From Monodelphis domestica (lineage: Eukaryota; Chordata; Mammalia; Didelphimorphia; Didelphidae), in contig NC_077231.1 of assembly GCF_027887165.1 (NCBI RefSeq), forward strand, positions 130,420,487 to 130,484,486: DNA of 64,000 nucleotides. Reading direction: 5' to 3'. This document shows positions 32,901-44,215 of the stretch, one piece after another. The first letter of the stretch is position 1. Each line of letters opens with the position of its first letter. The position numbers were made by a program, and so were the translations under genes. The notes under the pieces are model-generated. The model was not told where the DNA came from. It ran no database searches and saw only the letters and a program-made list of their open reading frames with translations.

Positions 32901-33494
32901 CACTGGTTGGGGGAGGTTAAGAGGGGTACAGAGGAAATTCCAGTTGATCTAATAAGCCAAATCTTCTGGGTTTTTAAGAAGTGAACTAGAGAACAAAGGT
33001 CCAGAGAGCTCACTGGAAGGGTACAACTGAAGGGAAAAGGGGTACCAGAAGAGTTTCCACTTAGGCAACCTGCTGCTCTGAGACACAGTCATTTGAAGAG
33101 AAAGTGGAGAAAGGAGTTTGCTCCATTCCCTCCTATGGAGGTCTGCATCCTTACTCCTATTTGCTGCTTCTGACCTCTTGGGCATCACTTTCCTATGGCC
33201 ACAGCTCCAGGAGGAGAGAAAGAAAGCATCTTCAGCAGCCTCGAGCAGGGCCAGAGGCTTGGATTTAGTGGCATGCCTGCCACTTACTGAATGCCCACTC
33301 CTCACCTTGAGCCAACTTCTCAGTTTTCAGACCGCCCACTCCTTCCCCCCTCAGTGTCCACAAAGGGTTCTCCTACTGGAACTTGAACCCCTCTTGGGTA
33401 TCATTATGGCAAATCAATAGAGCCCTTGAAGCTGCTAGGAATTTGGGGTGCCCTAATTTTTCTCTGCACACCAGACTCAGTACTCTGGTTCTTT
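32901..33494. other. Intergenic, unassigned
   Basis: Moderate GC with open frames on both strands at 32949-33420 that overlap each other and resemble no protein I know. No repeat recognised. Confidence 0.45.
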
Positions 33495-33725
33495 AGGATC
33501 AGTGGTGGCTTACTTGGACATAGTATTGAGTCAAGTCCAACTCTGTGTTGAGATTTTCTTGGTCAATACTAAAGTTTGTCATTTTCTTCTCCACTTTATT
33601 AACTAGCCCAAGATCCCATAACCACTGAGTACATGTTTGTGAGGCCAGATTTGAATAGAGGAAGAGGGAATCACTCCTGACTTCTGGACTCCAAGTCCAG
33701 CATTCGGTTGGGCGACCCTACCTCA
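33495..33725 (-). mobile_element. SINE with RTE-type tail, antisense
   Basis: GAGTCAAGTCCAACTCTGTG and GTCATTTTCTTCTCCACTTT (tail in reverse), then AGGCCAGATTTGAATAGAGG and ACTCCAAGTCCAGCATTCGG (tRNA-like head in reverse). Confidence 0.65.
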
Positions 33726-33789
33726 CTTCCAGGAGAAGGTGGGACTGATACAACCATTCTGTGGAGTGATATGAAACCAGGCTCAATGG

Positions 33790-34200
33790 TCTAAAAATTG
33801 TGCATACTAATTGACCCACCCATACCTCCTGGGTCTGAATCCCAGAGGTCAGAGATAAGGGGAAAGGACTTAACCTGTGCAAAAATATTTTTAGCAGCTC
33901 TTTTTGTAATGGCAAAGAATTGGAAACTGACCTCTGACAAAGGAGCTAAACCAATTGTACAAAAAAATCAAGCCATTCTCCAATTGATAAATGGACAAGG
34001 GACATGAATAGGCAATTTTTAGTTAAAGAAATCAAAACTATTAACAAGCACATGAAGAAGTGTTCTACATCTCTTATAATCAGAGAGATGCAAATCAAAA
34101 CAATGCTGAGGTATCACCTCACACCTAGCAGATTGGCTAACATGACAGCAGGAGATGGTGATCCACAGTGTTAAATGTTGCAGAGGTTTAAAAAAACAAA
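33790..34200 (+). mobile_element. L1 ORF2 fragment with permuted order
   Basis: 33790-33940 (GAATCCCAGAGGTCAGAGAT, AAATATTTTTAGCAGCTCTT) matches a downstream part of L1 ORF2, whereas the following 33940-34200 (ACAAAAAAATCAAGCCATTC, ACCTCACACCTAGCAGATTG) matches an upstream part. Both are sense. Confidence 0.7.
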
Positions 34201-34990
34201 GGTATGAGAACTGGGAAAGGGCACCTTTAAGAGATTATTTGGTCATTGTAGAGGGCAGCAGTTGAATGATGCAATCTAAAAACCAGGTTAAAGAAGAAAA
34301 GAGCAGAATGGGGAGCTCCTGGAGACTGACCTAAATTTTTTGGTAATATATGAGGCAAGGAAGTTCTTTGGGGATATATTGAAGGGAGGAGGAGTGCTGT
34401 GGGAGAAATCAGTGACCTTGGAATGATTATCTCCCCTCAGGGAAGCCCCAGGTGAAAGCTATAGTGACTTTATTATGATTAGTCACAAAAGGGAGGAAGG
34501 CAAATGGAATGAGCATTAAGAAGGAGCCCCCTATGTGCCAAGCACCTTGCAAATATTATCTCATTACTCTGTGAGGTTGGTGCCATTATTTTATAGTTGA
34601 GGAAAATGAAGCAGACAGAGGTAGACTTGTCCAAGATTACACTGCTAGTGTGGGAGATCAGATTTAAACTCAGATTTTCTGGACCCCCAGGCCCAGTGCT
34701 CCACTCACTGCTCTACCTGGCTGCTTCTAGTGTGAACTGGAGCTGATATAAAGGACAGCTCTCAGGGAGGGTCTGATCAGGTGAGGAATTTTTAAGGGGA
34801 GAGACAAGGGCTGGTTTGAACCATGGATAGGGAGAAATTGAAGATAAAGAGAGGGCTGGGAGGACTGTGGGAACAATTTGCTGGAAAAGTGAGAAAGAGA
34901 GAGGATTCAGGGTACCTTCATCCTTAGGGGAAGAGAGTTCCCTTGAAGCTGCCAGGTGTAATAATAATGGGGAGCTCCTCACAACTCACC
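34201..34990. other. Intergenic, with an antisense MIR
   Basis: 34500-34730 contains TATGTGCCAAGCACCTTGCA, TATTTTATAGTTGAGGAAAA and GCTCTACCTGGCTGC, a reverse-oriented MIR/MAR1-type SINE. The remainder is unassigned. Confidence 0.6.
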
Positions 34991-34994
34991 CAGA

Positions 34995-36186
34995 GCTAGT
35001 TTATTTATTTATTTAGATTAATGTATTTATTTCTTCAGTTCCAGGTAGAAACCAATTGTTTTCTGATGTTTTAGGATTTAGATTTTCTCCCTTCCTCCTT
35101 TCTTCCTCTCCCCAGGAAGGAAATAGTCTAATTGTGTAGTATACCAGTGCTTTCATTCAGTACATATTTAAAATATTGCTCATGCTATGACAGAAGACAC
35201 ATATTACACATATAATAAAAAAGAACTCACAAAGGAAATAAAGAGGAAGAAGGTATGCTGTGATCTGCAATCCTTCTTGGCTGTGGATAACATTTGTCGT
35301 AATTGGTCCCTTGTGGATATGTTGGGAACTCTCTTGGGTGAAAATAGTTTATTCCTTCACCGCTGATCATTGTCCAATATTTCTGTAACTGGATACATTG
35401 TTCTCTTGATTCTGCTCACTTCTCTTTCCCGTTCATATAAGTCTTTCCAGGTTTTTCTGATCTCATTCTGTTGGTCACTTCTTAGACCACAAGAATATTC
35501 CATTACAACCCTAAAATACTTGTTCAGCCATTCTTCATCAAATGTTGGGCAGCCCCTCAGTTTCCAGTTCTTTGCCAATACACAAAGAGCTGCTGAAAAT
35601 ATTTGTGTATAAGTAGATCCTTTCCCCTGATCTCTGATCTCTTTGGAATAGAGACCCTGTAGTGGTTGGTATTGGTGGGTCAAAAGGTGTACATAGTTTT
35701 ATAGCCCTTTGTGTCTGGTTTCATATTATCTGCAGAATGGTTGTATCAGGTCACAGTCCTGTGTCCCAATTGTCCCACATCCTCTCCAGTATTTATCGTT
35801 TTCCTTTTTTGTTCTGTTAGCCAATCTGATAAGTGTGAGATAATATGTCAGAGTTGTTTTTATGTACATTTCTCTAATCAATAGTGGAGTATTTTTCTCT
35901 ATGACTATAGATTTAATTTCTTTCTCTGAGAACTGACTGTTCATATCCTTTGAATGTTTTTCAAATGGGTAATATTGTGTTCTTATAAATTGGATTCAGT
36001 TCTCTATATATATGCGAAATGAAGCCTTTGTCAGAGATACTGGCTATAATTTTTCAAATTTGTTACTTCCCTTCTAATCTTGGTTGCATTGATTTAGTTT
36101 GTACAAAAACATTTTTAATTGAATATATTAAAAATTATCCATTTCATTTTTTGCAATGCTTTCTATGCTTGGTTATAAATTTTTCC
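34995..36186 (-). mobile_element. L1 3' end and ORF2 C-terminus, antisense
   Basis: Minus-strand frames give WKLRGCPTFDEEWLNKYFRV and the upstream segments CGTIGTQDCDLIQPF and REMYIKTTLTYYLTLIRLAN in correct ORF2 order. This copy belongs to a different L1 subfamily from 992-2469, with a distinct 3' UTR (34995-35350). Broken by stops and frameshifts. Confidence 0.85.
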
Positions 36187-36826
36187 TTCCTAGCTGTGTG
36201 ACCCTGGGCAATTCACTTAATGCCTATGGCCTAGCCCTTACCTCTCTTCTGCCTTGGAACCAATACACAGTGATTCTGTTATAGGGTTCAGATGTGTACC
36301 CCTGGAGTTTGGGAAGGATGCCTTTTGCAAGAATGGAAGACTCCAAAACTTAGTTTAAAAACAAAAAAGAGAAATTTATTAATTTGGAGAGTAATGTTGG
36401 GAATGGCCAGGAGGATAGCAAGGTGGAACAGCAAGATGGGGAGCAGTTCCCTGGGAGGACAGCATGGATGGAGAGGCTGTCCCCCAGACAATGACATCAG
36501 TTCTGGGGATTTTATACTCTTTACAACAGATGCTCTGTCATGGTGTGGACGTGACCTATAGAGTGTTAGTCCCTCAGGCATTTGGTGGGGTGGGGTGGTC
36601 ATCTGATTGGGGCCTGCCCGGAGGCATAAAGATTCATCTCTTTGTCCATCTTAAATCTAGAGGATAAACATCTCCGGACCCTAGGGGGGGTCATTGGGTG
36701 TTTCTAGGTTCAGTCAGGAGGATGCAAGGGAGTGAGGGAGTTTCCCTGATAACAGTTCCCTGGGTTTCTGGAGGTACAATGCCCATGTCAATCCCAGGAC
36801 AGAAGGTAATCCTTTAAAAAAAAAAG
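36187..36826 (+). mobile_element. tRNA-type SINE split by an LTR
   Basis: TAGCTGTGTGACCCTGGGCA to AATACACAGTGATTC (36187-36276), then the LTR-like insert, then the SINE tail ATCCCAGGACAGAAGG and A run (36791-36826). The SINE itself abuts the L1 at 34995-36186. Confidence 0.85.
36277..36790 (-). mobile_element. Solo LTR-like element, antisense, copy 1
   Basis: 514 bp bounded by TG...CA (TGTTATAGGGTTC to GCCCATGTCA). Related to 49960-50373: both start near GTACCCCTxxxGTTTGGGAAGGA-like sequence and end TTTCTGGxGGTACAATGCCC. On the minus strand an AATAAA (about 36376-36381) lies in the position expected for a retroviral LTR poly(A) signal. No internal viral genes are present. Confidence 0.7.
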
Positions 36827-37346
36827 ACAGTGACTTGTTCTAATTGTCCCAACTGGTATTCTCATTCTAGGCCTTAAGGTACATTTCATATGAGATAGTA
36901 ATGAAAGTCTTATGCTAGAGTTATCTAATTAAATTTATTTACTTCTCTGAGTACTAAGTTATCCCTGATAGATTAAGTTGGGTTTTTTTGTTGTTCTTGT
37001 TGTTTAATACCTTTACTGTCTGAAAACCAATACTTTTTTATAATTCCTGACAAAGAATTTACAACTGTTTACCTTCTTTTCCAATTTTAGATTTTGTAAT
37101 GCCAGAGCAATATGATCCTATCCCACACATCAGGAGTTAAAGAGCTCTGATGATTCCCTTACAGAATGCAATATCATTACAAAAGACAGGATGGTTACCC
37201 GGAGTCACTCATGTCAATTGGGAATCTAGAAACCCCAAGTTTGTGGCAACTTGAAATCTGGAGACCCTCTAGATTCCAAAATGACAGAAACATTGAACAT
37301 TAATCATCATAAGCATTTTGTATTGGCCAGTATGTATACCTATCAA
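36827..37346. other. Intergenic, unassigned
   Basis: AT-rich with no recognised repeat or gene. Confidence 0.45.
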
Positions 37347-37547
37347 ATCTTTTTTTTTAAACCCTTACCTTCCATCTTGGAGTCAATACTGTGTATTAGC
37401 TCCAAGGGAGTGTAAGGTCTAGGCAATAGGGGTTAAGTGACTTGCCCAGGATCACACAGCTAGGAAGTATCTGAGGCCACATTTGAACCTAGGACCTCCC
37501 ATCTCTAGGCCTGGCTCTCAATCCACTGAGCCACCCAGCTGTCCCCT
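37347..37547 (-). mobile_element. Marsupial tRNA-type SINE, antisense
   Basis: CTTACCTTCCATCTTGGAGT, GACTTGCCCAGGATCACACA and TCTCAATCCACTGAGCCACC, ending AGCTGTCCCC. Confidence 0.92.
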
Positions 37548-39500
37548 CAAATCTCTTTTTAAAGAACACATTTGTGGCCATCAAGGTAAAGTGGTGAGTG
37601 CTAAGAGTGGTCACCAAAGACACAAACAATGAGGGCAGCTGACTGATCCAAGGCCCCACATGCACAGAATTTGAGAGTTGAAAGTGACCCAGTGACCAAC
37701 TCACAGGAAAAGAATCCATTTTATATTATACCTAACAAGTGGGTATCTAGACATATTCCCAGCAAAGTTTTCCACATTTCGTCCAGAATGGCCCTCCTTC
37801 CTATGAGCCATAAGAGCTAAGGAGCTAGCCTCTGGCTGGAGACTGTAGAAAGGACCAGAAGGCATGCCCTGCTCGCTCAGTGGGAAAGGGACCATCTTGG
37901 TGGGGGAGGAAGGTCCTTGGTACAGTCTTCCTCTTCAAAGTAAGGAAGGAAAGACTTCTTTTTTCCAAGGGAATCAGAATTAGTTGACTTTCGCTCAAGG
38001 ACTTCTAGATTATTATTCCTCACCTGGAGATGGGTTGGACTTCAGGACAATAGCCCCAGGCGAAACAGAAGCCCAATCCCTAAACCCAGACATAATCTTA
38101 GAAGATAAGATGGGCCTTCACTTTGAAGAGCTTAAAGAAGGGGCTTCTTCTAGGAAAACAATCCCTGAATGATCTTCTAAGTATTTTGTAGCCAAATTAG
38201 ATTAAATTCAGGACCTGATCCTCCATGATAGGATTTACAAATTCTCACGCTGCACCCTAGAAGTCTGGACCTTCCGGGGTGTATACTTTAAATCCTTAGA
38301 GGACCCTGAGGGGGAGGGAGAGAGATTCCTAAACTATTAGTACAATTAAGATCAAAAGGAGGCCCCATCCAGTTTTCTGCTGCCTTCTAGGCCCTTTGGA
38401 CAATTGTCCTCACCTCCTTCCAGGGGGAAATCTTCCCATCCCTGGGGCAGACCCTCTCCTGACTCGACTCCCCTCGTCTTTGGAGTCCTCTTGCCAGGGC
38501 AGTTTGCTGAGGGTGGCTGCTGCACCAGGTGAGCCTTGGCAGGCCAGGAGGAAAGCAGCCAGAGAAGGGCTCTGCCAGGCCTCCCACCAGGGACGCTAGT
38601 CTTCTCTACACCCCAATTTGGTAGCTCAGGGGAGGATGGGGGGGAGCCCTGAGGCAGAGAAAACAAGCAGAAAGCCATGGCTTCCCCACATGGCTGGTAC
38701 AAGGAGCTGGGGTCTGTCTCACAGCCTGGGAAGGACTAAAAGGGCTTCTGTGCCAGAGCCACCATGAAAGTAGACTTGGTCACAGACTGGCCATTGGGCC
38801 AAGTGGGATCACTCCGTGAGCCTGGGTGCCTGGAGGGATGGGGATACCCTCAACAGTCATGAGAAAACAGGAAAGAGTGGCAGGGAGGAGAGGGAAAAAC
38901 AATGAGATTTCCCATTATCCAATAACATCCTCCACCATCTCCCCTTTTACTCCAGTCTTTGAGGATGACATGGCTCTTCTCCTTGCCAAGGCCAAGCCCT
39001 CCACATGTACCCTCAGTCCCATCCTCCAGGTCTTTTCCAGCTGCTGCCCTTACTACTACCATAACCTCCTTCTGTCGAATATTTAATTTCTGCCAATGTA
39101 TTGGTCCCTTCCCTGCTGCCCATACATACCCTTAATTCTCCCCATTCTTTTAAAAAAATTATTTTTGCTCCTCTGAAATTGACTAATACTAATACATTAA
39201 CAAACAGGAATATTTCCATATGCAAAGTAGAACAGAAATTCTATTGTATTTAAATATTTTAATTTAAATTGTAATTAATATTTATTTAGTATGAACTTAA
39301 ATTACATTTAATATAAATAGGATTATATATGAAAAATATGATTCTATTACATAAAATTTGCATGTTTTAAAAGTACACAATAAATTCAATGCATTTTATT
39401 TTTAAATATTTTTATTTATGTCTCTTGTTTTTACATCAATTAGATTTTTTTCCTGGATTATTTTGTCTTTACCTCCCAGAGGCCTATCACTTATAACAAA
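37548..39500. other. Intergenic, unassigned
   Basis: About 2 kb without a feature I can name. 38350-38700 is GC-richer with short overlapping frames on both strands. 38920-39080 (TTTGAGGATGACATGGCTCT) may be an old LINE. 39240-39420 is very AT-rich. Confidence 0.45.
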
Positions 39501-39501
39501 G

Positions 39502-39698
39502 GGGTTTTTTGAACCCTTACCTTCTGTTTTAGAATTGATTGATTATAAAGTAGAAGAGCATGTAAGAGTTTAGGGGACTGGGGTTAAGTGATTTGTCCAG
39601 GGTCACATTGCTAGGAAGTGTCTGAAGTTACATTTGAATTCAGGTCCTCCCAAATACCAGCCTAGTAGTCCATCCATTATACTACCTAGCTGCCCAAT
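39502..39698 (-). mobile_element. Marsupial tRNA-type SINE, antisense, diverged
   Basis: GAACCCTTACCTTCTGTTTT, GATTTGTCCAGGGTCACATT and CATTATACTACCTAGCTGCC. Confidence 0.85.
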
Positions 39699-39731
39699 AA
39701 TAAGGATAAAAAAGAAAAAAAATTTTTCAAA

Positions 39732-39928
39732 GGCAGCTGGGTGGCTCAGTGGATTTAGAGGCAGGAGGTTCTAGGTTCAAATTTAGCCTCAGATACTTTC
39801 TAGCTTTGTGACCCTGGGCAAGTCACTTTACTCCATTACCTACCCCTTACCATTCTTCTGCCTTGGAACCAATACATAGTAGTAACTCTAAGAGGGAAGG
39901 TAAGGGTTTAAAAAAATTTTTTTTTCCC
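39732..39928 (+). mobile_element. Marsupial tRNA-type SINE
   Basis: AGGCAGCTGGGTGGCTCAGT, TTGTGACCCTGGGCAAGTCA, CTTCTGCCTTGGAACCAATA and an A/T-rich tail. Only about 35 bp separate it from the oppositely oriented SINE at 39502, making an inverted pair. Confidence 0.92.
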
Positions 39929-40019
39929 ACAAAAACCAACCAATATGTCAAAAAAATATGACATTAGCAAAGTTGTGCTTTTCATTTACAAGCTGTAATT
40001 ATTGTGTATATTGTTTTTC

Positions 40020-40620
40020 TGACTCTGTTTACTTTTCATTATTTTGTTTATGTCTTTCATGTTTGCTATGGCTTGCATCTCCATAGTATTCCATTAAGTT
40101 CTTGTATCGTGATTGTTTTCTCATTTTCCAACTCACAGCCATCTTCTTAGCTTCCATTTTTTTTCTACCACCAAAAAAAAAAATGCTGTTATCTATTTGT
40201 CCAACCCAGTGGAGTTGCTTGTCAGTTCTGGGAAAGGGAAGGAAAGAGGGCTGGGAAAGAAAACGAATCATGTAAACATGGAAAACTATTTTTTAAATAA
40301 ATAAAAATTAAAAAAAGAAAGAGTTCTGGTGTTAAAAAATGCTGCTATCAATATTTTTTATGAATATGGAGCTTTTCTTTTTAGTGAAATTAAAGAACAG
40401 GGACATTTTAGTCATTTTTTTTGTCATTACATACTTGCAGATTGCTTTCCAGAAGGATTGTACCAAAGTACAATTCCACCAATCGTGCATTAATGTCCCT
40501 GCCTTTGCACAACTCTTCCAACAATGACTATTCCTGTCTTTTGTTGTCTGTATCCTTCTCAGACTCTGTGCAGCATTTGGCAAGACTTGACAACCTAAAC
40601 TCATTCTAGAGACTTCTCTC
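40020..40620 (-). mobile_element. L1 ORF2 fragment, antisense, containing a second L1 tail
   Basis: The minus strand encodes GTLMHDWWNCTLVQSFWKAI, a typical L1 ORF2 C-terminal motif (about 40430-40490). A short sense L1 3' end (AACGAATCATGTAAACATGG, 40245-40318) interrupts it, flanked by GTTCTGG on both sides. Confidence 0.7.
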
Positions 40621-41330
40621 TGCATCTTTGAAACCCTGGTTCTCCTTTGATTCTTCTCCTGCCTGGATGACTACTCCTTTTCATTTTCTTTTGCTAGATC
40701 TTCATCTAGGTTATACTCAAAGTTCTGTCCACAACTCTCTTCCCTTTTCTCCCTGTGATCTCTCACTTGGGGATCCCATCAGCAACCCTGAGTTCCATGA
40801 TCATCTCTATGTCTGTGACTCCCAGATCAGGTTACTCCAGGCTGGTCTCTTTCCTGAGCACCAGTCCTACATCATCCATTGTCTTTGTACATTTTGAACA
40901 GTACTGCAAGAATTTCAAAGTCAGTATATCCAGAATAGATCCTGGTATCTTTCTCCCCTAAATCACCCCTCTTCTGAACTTTCCTCAATCGCTCCGATTT
41001 ACAGCCTTGGAGTCATCCTCATCTTCTCACTCTGGGTCACTACCACGTATCCAATCCGTTGCCAAATCCTGTCATTCTTATTTCTACAACTTCTCTTGTG
41101 TGTGTCTCCTCCACACCACCCAAGTTCAAGTCCTCATCACCTCTATTAGGACTATTGCAGCAGCCTCCCTACTTCAAATTTCTCTAGGGTCCAATCTATC
41201 CTCCACACAGTTGCCAGTTATTTCCCCAAAGGGCAGATCTGACCATGTTGTTCTCTCCACCTACTGGACAAATTCCAATGACTCTCATTACCGCTAAAAT
41301 CAAATATGGAGCCCTGAGACAAGAGATGTC
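40621..41330 (+). mobile_element. L2 LINE fragment
   Basis: GATCTCTCACTTGGGGATCC, CTTGGAGTCATCCTCATCTT, CCAATCCGTTGCCAAATCCT and AGATCTGACCATGTTGTTCT are recognisable L2 segments in order. It is the longest L2 copy in the window. Confidence 0.7.
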
Positions 41331-41807
41331 TAGGCAGATGCTTTCCAAATAGTCCACCCAGTAATGACATTTTGGAAATGGAACTTCTTGGAAAAGTTTT
41401 TGGGGAAAAAAGATAGAAAATAGGAGTTGATCGTGTTGAGTTCATGGTTTAAAATCTGCCTTCCATCTTGAGAATATGTATTCTGGCAAGATTTCTGGAT
41501 TGCTCCCCTGATTTCCTCTCTGGAGAGAGACTGAAAGCAAGGCCATTGTTGTTGCTGCTTCTGAGTGTGTTATTCTATTAGTCAGGATGATGAAATAAGG
41601 TGTATGCTACCTCCATCTCCCAATTCCCTTTTCCCTGCCTCCAAATAATATTAGTAATTCCTCCAAGACTGGCTTCTTCTTCCTTCCCCTGAGAGGGACA
41701 GAGTGTAAGAAAAACTGATAGGTGTCATATCTAGGAGCAATTGGTCCTGTTAGATATTATCCAATAAATGTATCCATCCCCTTTTACTCTTTTATTTTCA
41801 CACACAC
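41331..41807. other. Intergenic, unassigned
   Basis: No repeat or gene recognised. Confidence 0.4.
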
Positions 41808-42177
41808 ACAAAAAAAACTTCTTATCTTCTATCTTAAAATCAATATTTGTTCCAATGCAGAAAAGAGATAGCTGCCATGAAATACATTTCTTTTTCTTTT
41901 CTTTTTTCTTTTTAAACTCTTACCTTCTATTTTAAAATCAATATAAAGTATTGATTTCTAAGCAGAAGAGTGGAAAGGACGAGGCAATGGGGATTAAGTG
42001 ACTTATCCAGGGTCATCTAGACAGGAAGTATCTGAGATCATATTTGAATCCAGGACCCCCATCCTGTTTTAAATCCCCATTTAAAGTGGAAATGTTTTTA
42101 CAAAAACAAATTAGAAAGGAAACAAGTAACATCTCTAGACCTGGCTCTCCATCCACTGAGCTACCCAGCTGCCCCCT
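41808..42177 (-). mobile_element. tRNA-type SINE copies, antisense, with an L1-like patch inside
   Basis: A tail fragment (41808-41875) is followed by a nearly full SINE (41912-42177): AGTGACTTATCCAGGGTCAT and CTCCATCCACTGAGCTACCC. At about 42067-42133 a stretch that is not SINE (TTTAAAGTGGAAATGTTTTT, TTAGAAAGGAAACAAGTAA) resembles the L1 segment at 42671-42722. Confidence 0.8.
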
Positions 42178-42494
42178 AATATATTTTATTTCTAAAAACA
42201 AAATAAAAATATCCACCCAACCCCCAAAGCCTCAGCTCAAACTTCCTTGAAGTACACCAGACTCCAGGGAGAATAGACTTAACTTAGCTCAGCTCCTATA
42301 TGGTTCTGGCCCCAACAAGTTCATGTACAGAGTTGGTACCAATGCCAGATGAGTTCCTTTCTCATTTACCATCAAGTTGGAATTCAAAAGTCACTCCCAG
42401 AGGTTATGTCCGATTCATAGGCTTTGCTACATTTACTGGTTGCAGAATTCCTCCAAAGGGCACCGAGAAAATACAGTAACTGGAGTTAAAAGGA

Positions 42495-42965
42495 CTTTTT
42501 GATGCCTCTACAGTCAGAGACTCCTTTTACCAACTATTGGCCAAAATTTCTGGGAAACAATCCTAAAGGAAAAAAGAAGAAATCGCTTTTCAGAACTAGG
42601 AAGAGGGAAAGATTCATAACAAAGCAAGTGATAGAGAGGACCATAAAAGGTAAAATGGACAACTTTGATTATTTAAAATGGAAAGATATTTACAAAAAAA
42701 AATTAGAAAGGAAATAAGTAATTAGGAAAAAAATCTTTGCAACAAATTTCTCTGATAACTGATAAACGGTCAAAGACCATCAACAAGCAATTTTCAAAAG
42801 AAGAAATCAAAGCTATCAATAATAATAGAAAAATACTCTAAATCACTAATAATTAGAGAAATAGAAATTAAAACAATTTAAAAAATTTACCTCAGATCTA
42901 TTGGACTGCAAAAGATGGCAACAGAAAAAAAATTACAAAAGTAGGACAGATTTTGAGAAAACAGA
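42495..42965 (+). mobile_element. L1 ORF2 fragment
   Basis: Translation includes KMDNFDYLKWKDIYKKKLER, followed by sequence encoding the ATNFSDN-type motif and by AAAATTTACCTCAGATCTAT and TTGGACTGCAAAAGATGGCA, ORF2 C-terminal landmarks. Truncated at both ends. Confidence 0.7.
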
Positions 42966-42988
42966 TACATTAGAATATTATTGGTATA

Positions 42989-43160
42989 GGGGGAAGCTGG
43001 GTACCTCAGTGGATTGAGAGGCAGGCCTAGAGATGGGAGGTCCTAGGTTCAAATCTGATCTCAGACACTTCCCAGCTGTGTGACCCTGGGCAAGTTACTT
43101 GACCCCCTTTGCCTAGCCCTTACCACTCTTCTGCCTTGGAACCAATACACAGTATTGTGT
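42989..43160 (+). mobile_element. Marsupial tRNA-type SINE, 3' truncated
   Basis: GGGGAAGCTGGGTACCTCAG, GGTTCAAATCTGATCTCAGA and CTTCTGCCTTGGAACCAATA; the tail is lost after CACAGTATTG. Confidence 0.92.
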
Positions 43161-43640
43161 TTTAACTCTAAAAACTGTGCAATATTCAGTCCCCAGACTA
43201 CAATGCCTAAGGGAACGTAATTGGCAAGGCTTAACCTGGTTTATCTAGAATCATACAACATAAACTTCCTATATTTCATGGACCAATAGATGACAAAACC
43301 CCCTATGGACCTCAAGTATACTTGAGAACTCAACCAATAAACTGAAGCATTATCACAAACTGAAATATTCCCAACTATCACTCAGATATTGAGCCACAAT
43401 AACTCAAAAATGACTTTTTCATAGATGTACCATAGCAAATTACTTATCCTATCCAAACTATAAGGAATGAACAACTTTCAAAATATAGAGACTTAGCAGA
43501 AGGAATCAAATTAATGAAGGAACAGGATGAATACCTATAATCAGTGTGATCCTAGTCTGCTATAGAGTTGTATGGAGGATTCCTTCCATAAGTTTATATA
43601 AAAAGATAAACCTACATCCTAATACTTTTATTCAAATAGA
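43161..43640. other. Intergenic, unassigned
   Basis: AT-rich. It begins TGTTTTAACTC right after the SINE; an LTR is possible but unsupported. Confidence 0.4.
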
Positions 43641-43655
43641 TGAAGCCCTTATTTT

Positions 43656-44200
43656 TAAATTTTATTAATTTTATTAATGCTTGAAATTTTTTATTTAATT
43701 AATTAATTTAGAATATTTTTCCATGGTTACATGATTCATATTCTGCACCCCTCCCCCGTAGCTGACGTGCAATTCCACTGGGTTTTACATGAATGTGATA
43801 CATTTTTAATGGTGATTATTGTGTGTAATCTCTGTGAACTTCATTTTCTTTAACTACAATGAATATTTTTTGAATATTTTTCCCTTATGTATTTTTTTAT
43901 TTTAATTTTATTGTCAATTTAGAACATTATTCCTTAGTTACAAGAATCATATTCTATTCCTCCCTCCCCTCCCCCTGCCCTTCCATAGCCAATGCACAAT
44001 TCCACTAGGTATTACATGTGCCCTTGATCAGAACCTATTTCCATATTATTGATATTTGTACTAGGATGTTCATTTAGGGTCTATATCTGCAATCATATCC
44101 CCTCGACCAGTGTAGTCAAGCAGTTGTTTTTCTTCTGTGTTTCTACTCCCACAGTTCTTCCTCTGGGTGTGGATAGTGTTCTTTCTCTCAGATCCCTCTG
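43656..44200 (-). mobile_element. Two L1 3' ends in antisense within one target-site duplication
   Basis: A first L1 tail (ATTAATTTAGAATATTTTTC at about 43706) runs about 110 bp; a second, diverged tail (GTCAATTTAGAACATTATTC at about 43912) runs to 44200. The outer 15-bp repeat TGAAGCCCTTATTTT at 43641-43655 and 44201-44215 brackets both. Confidence 0.8.
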
Positions 44201-44215
44201 TGAAGCCCTTATTTT

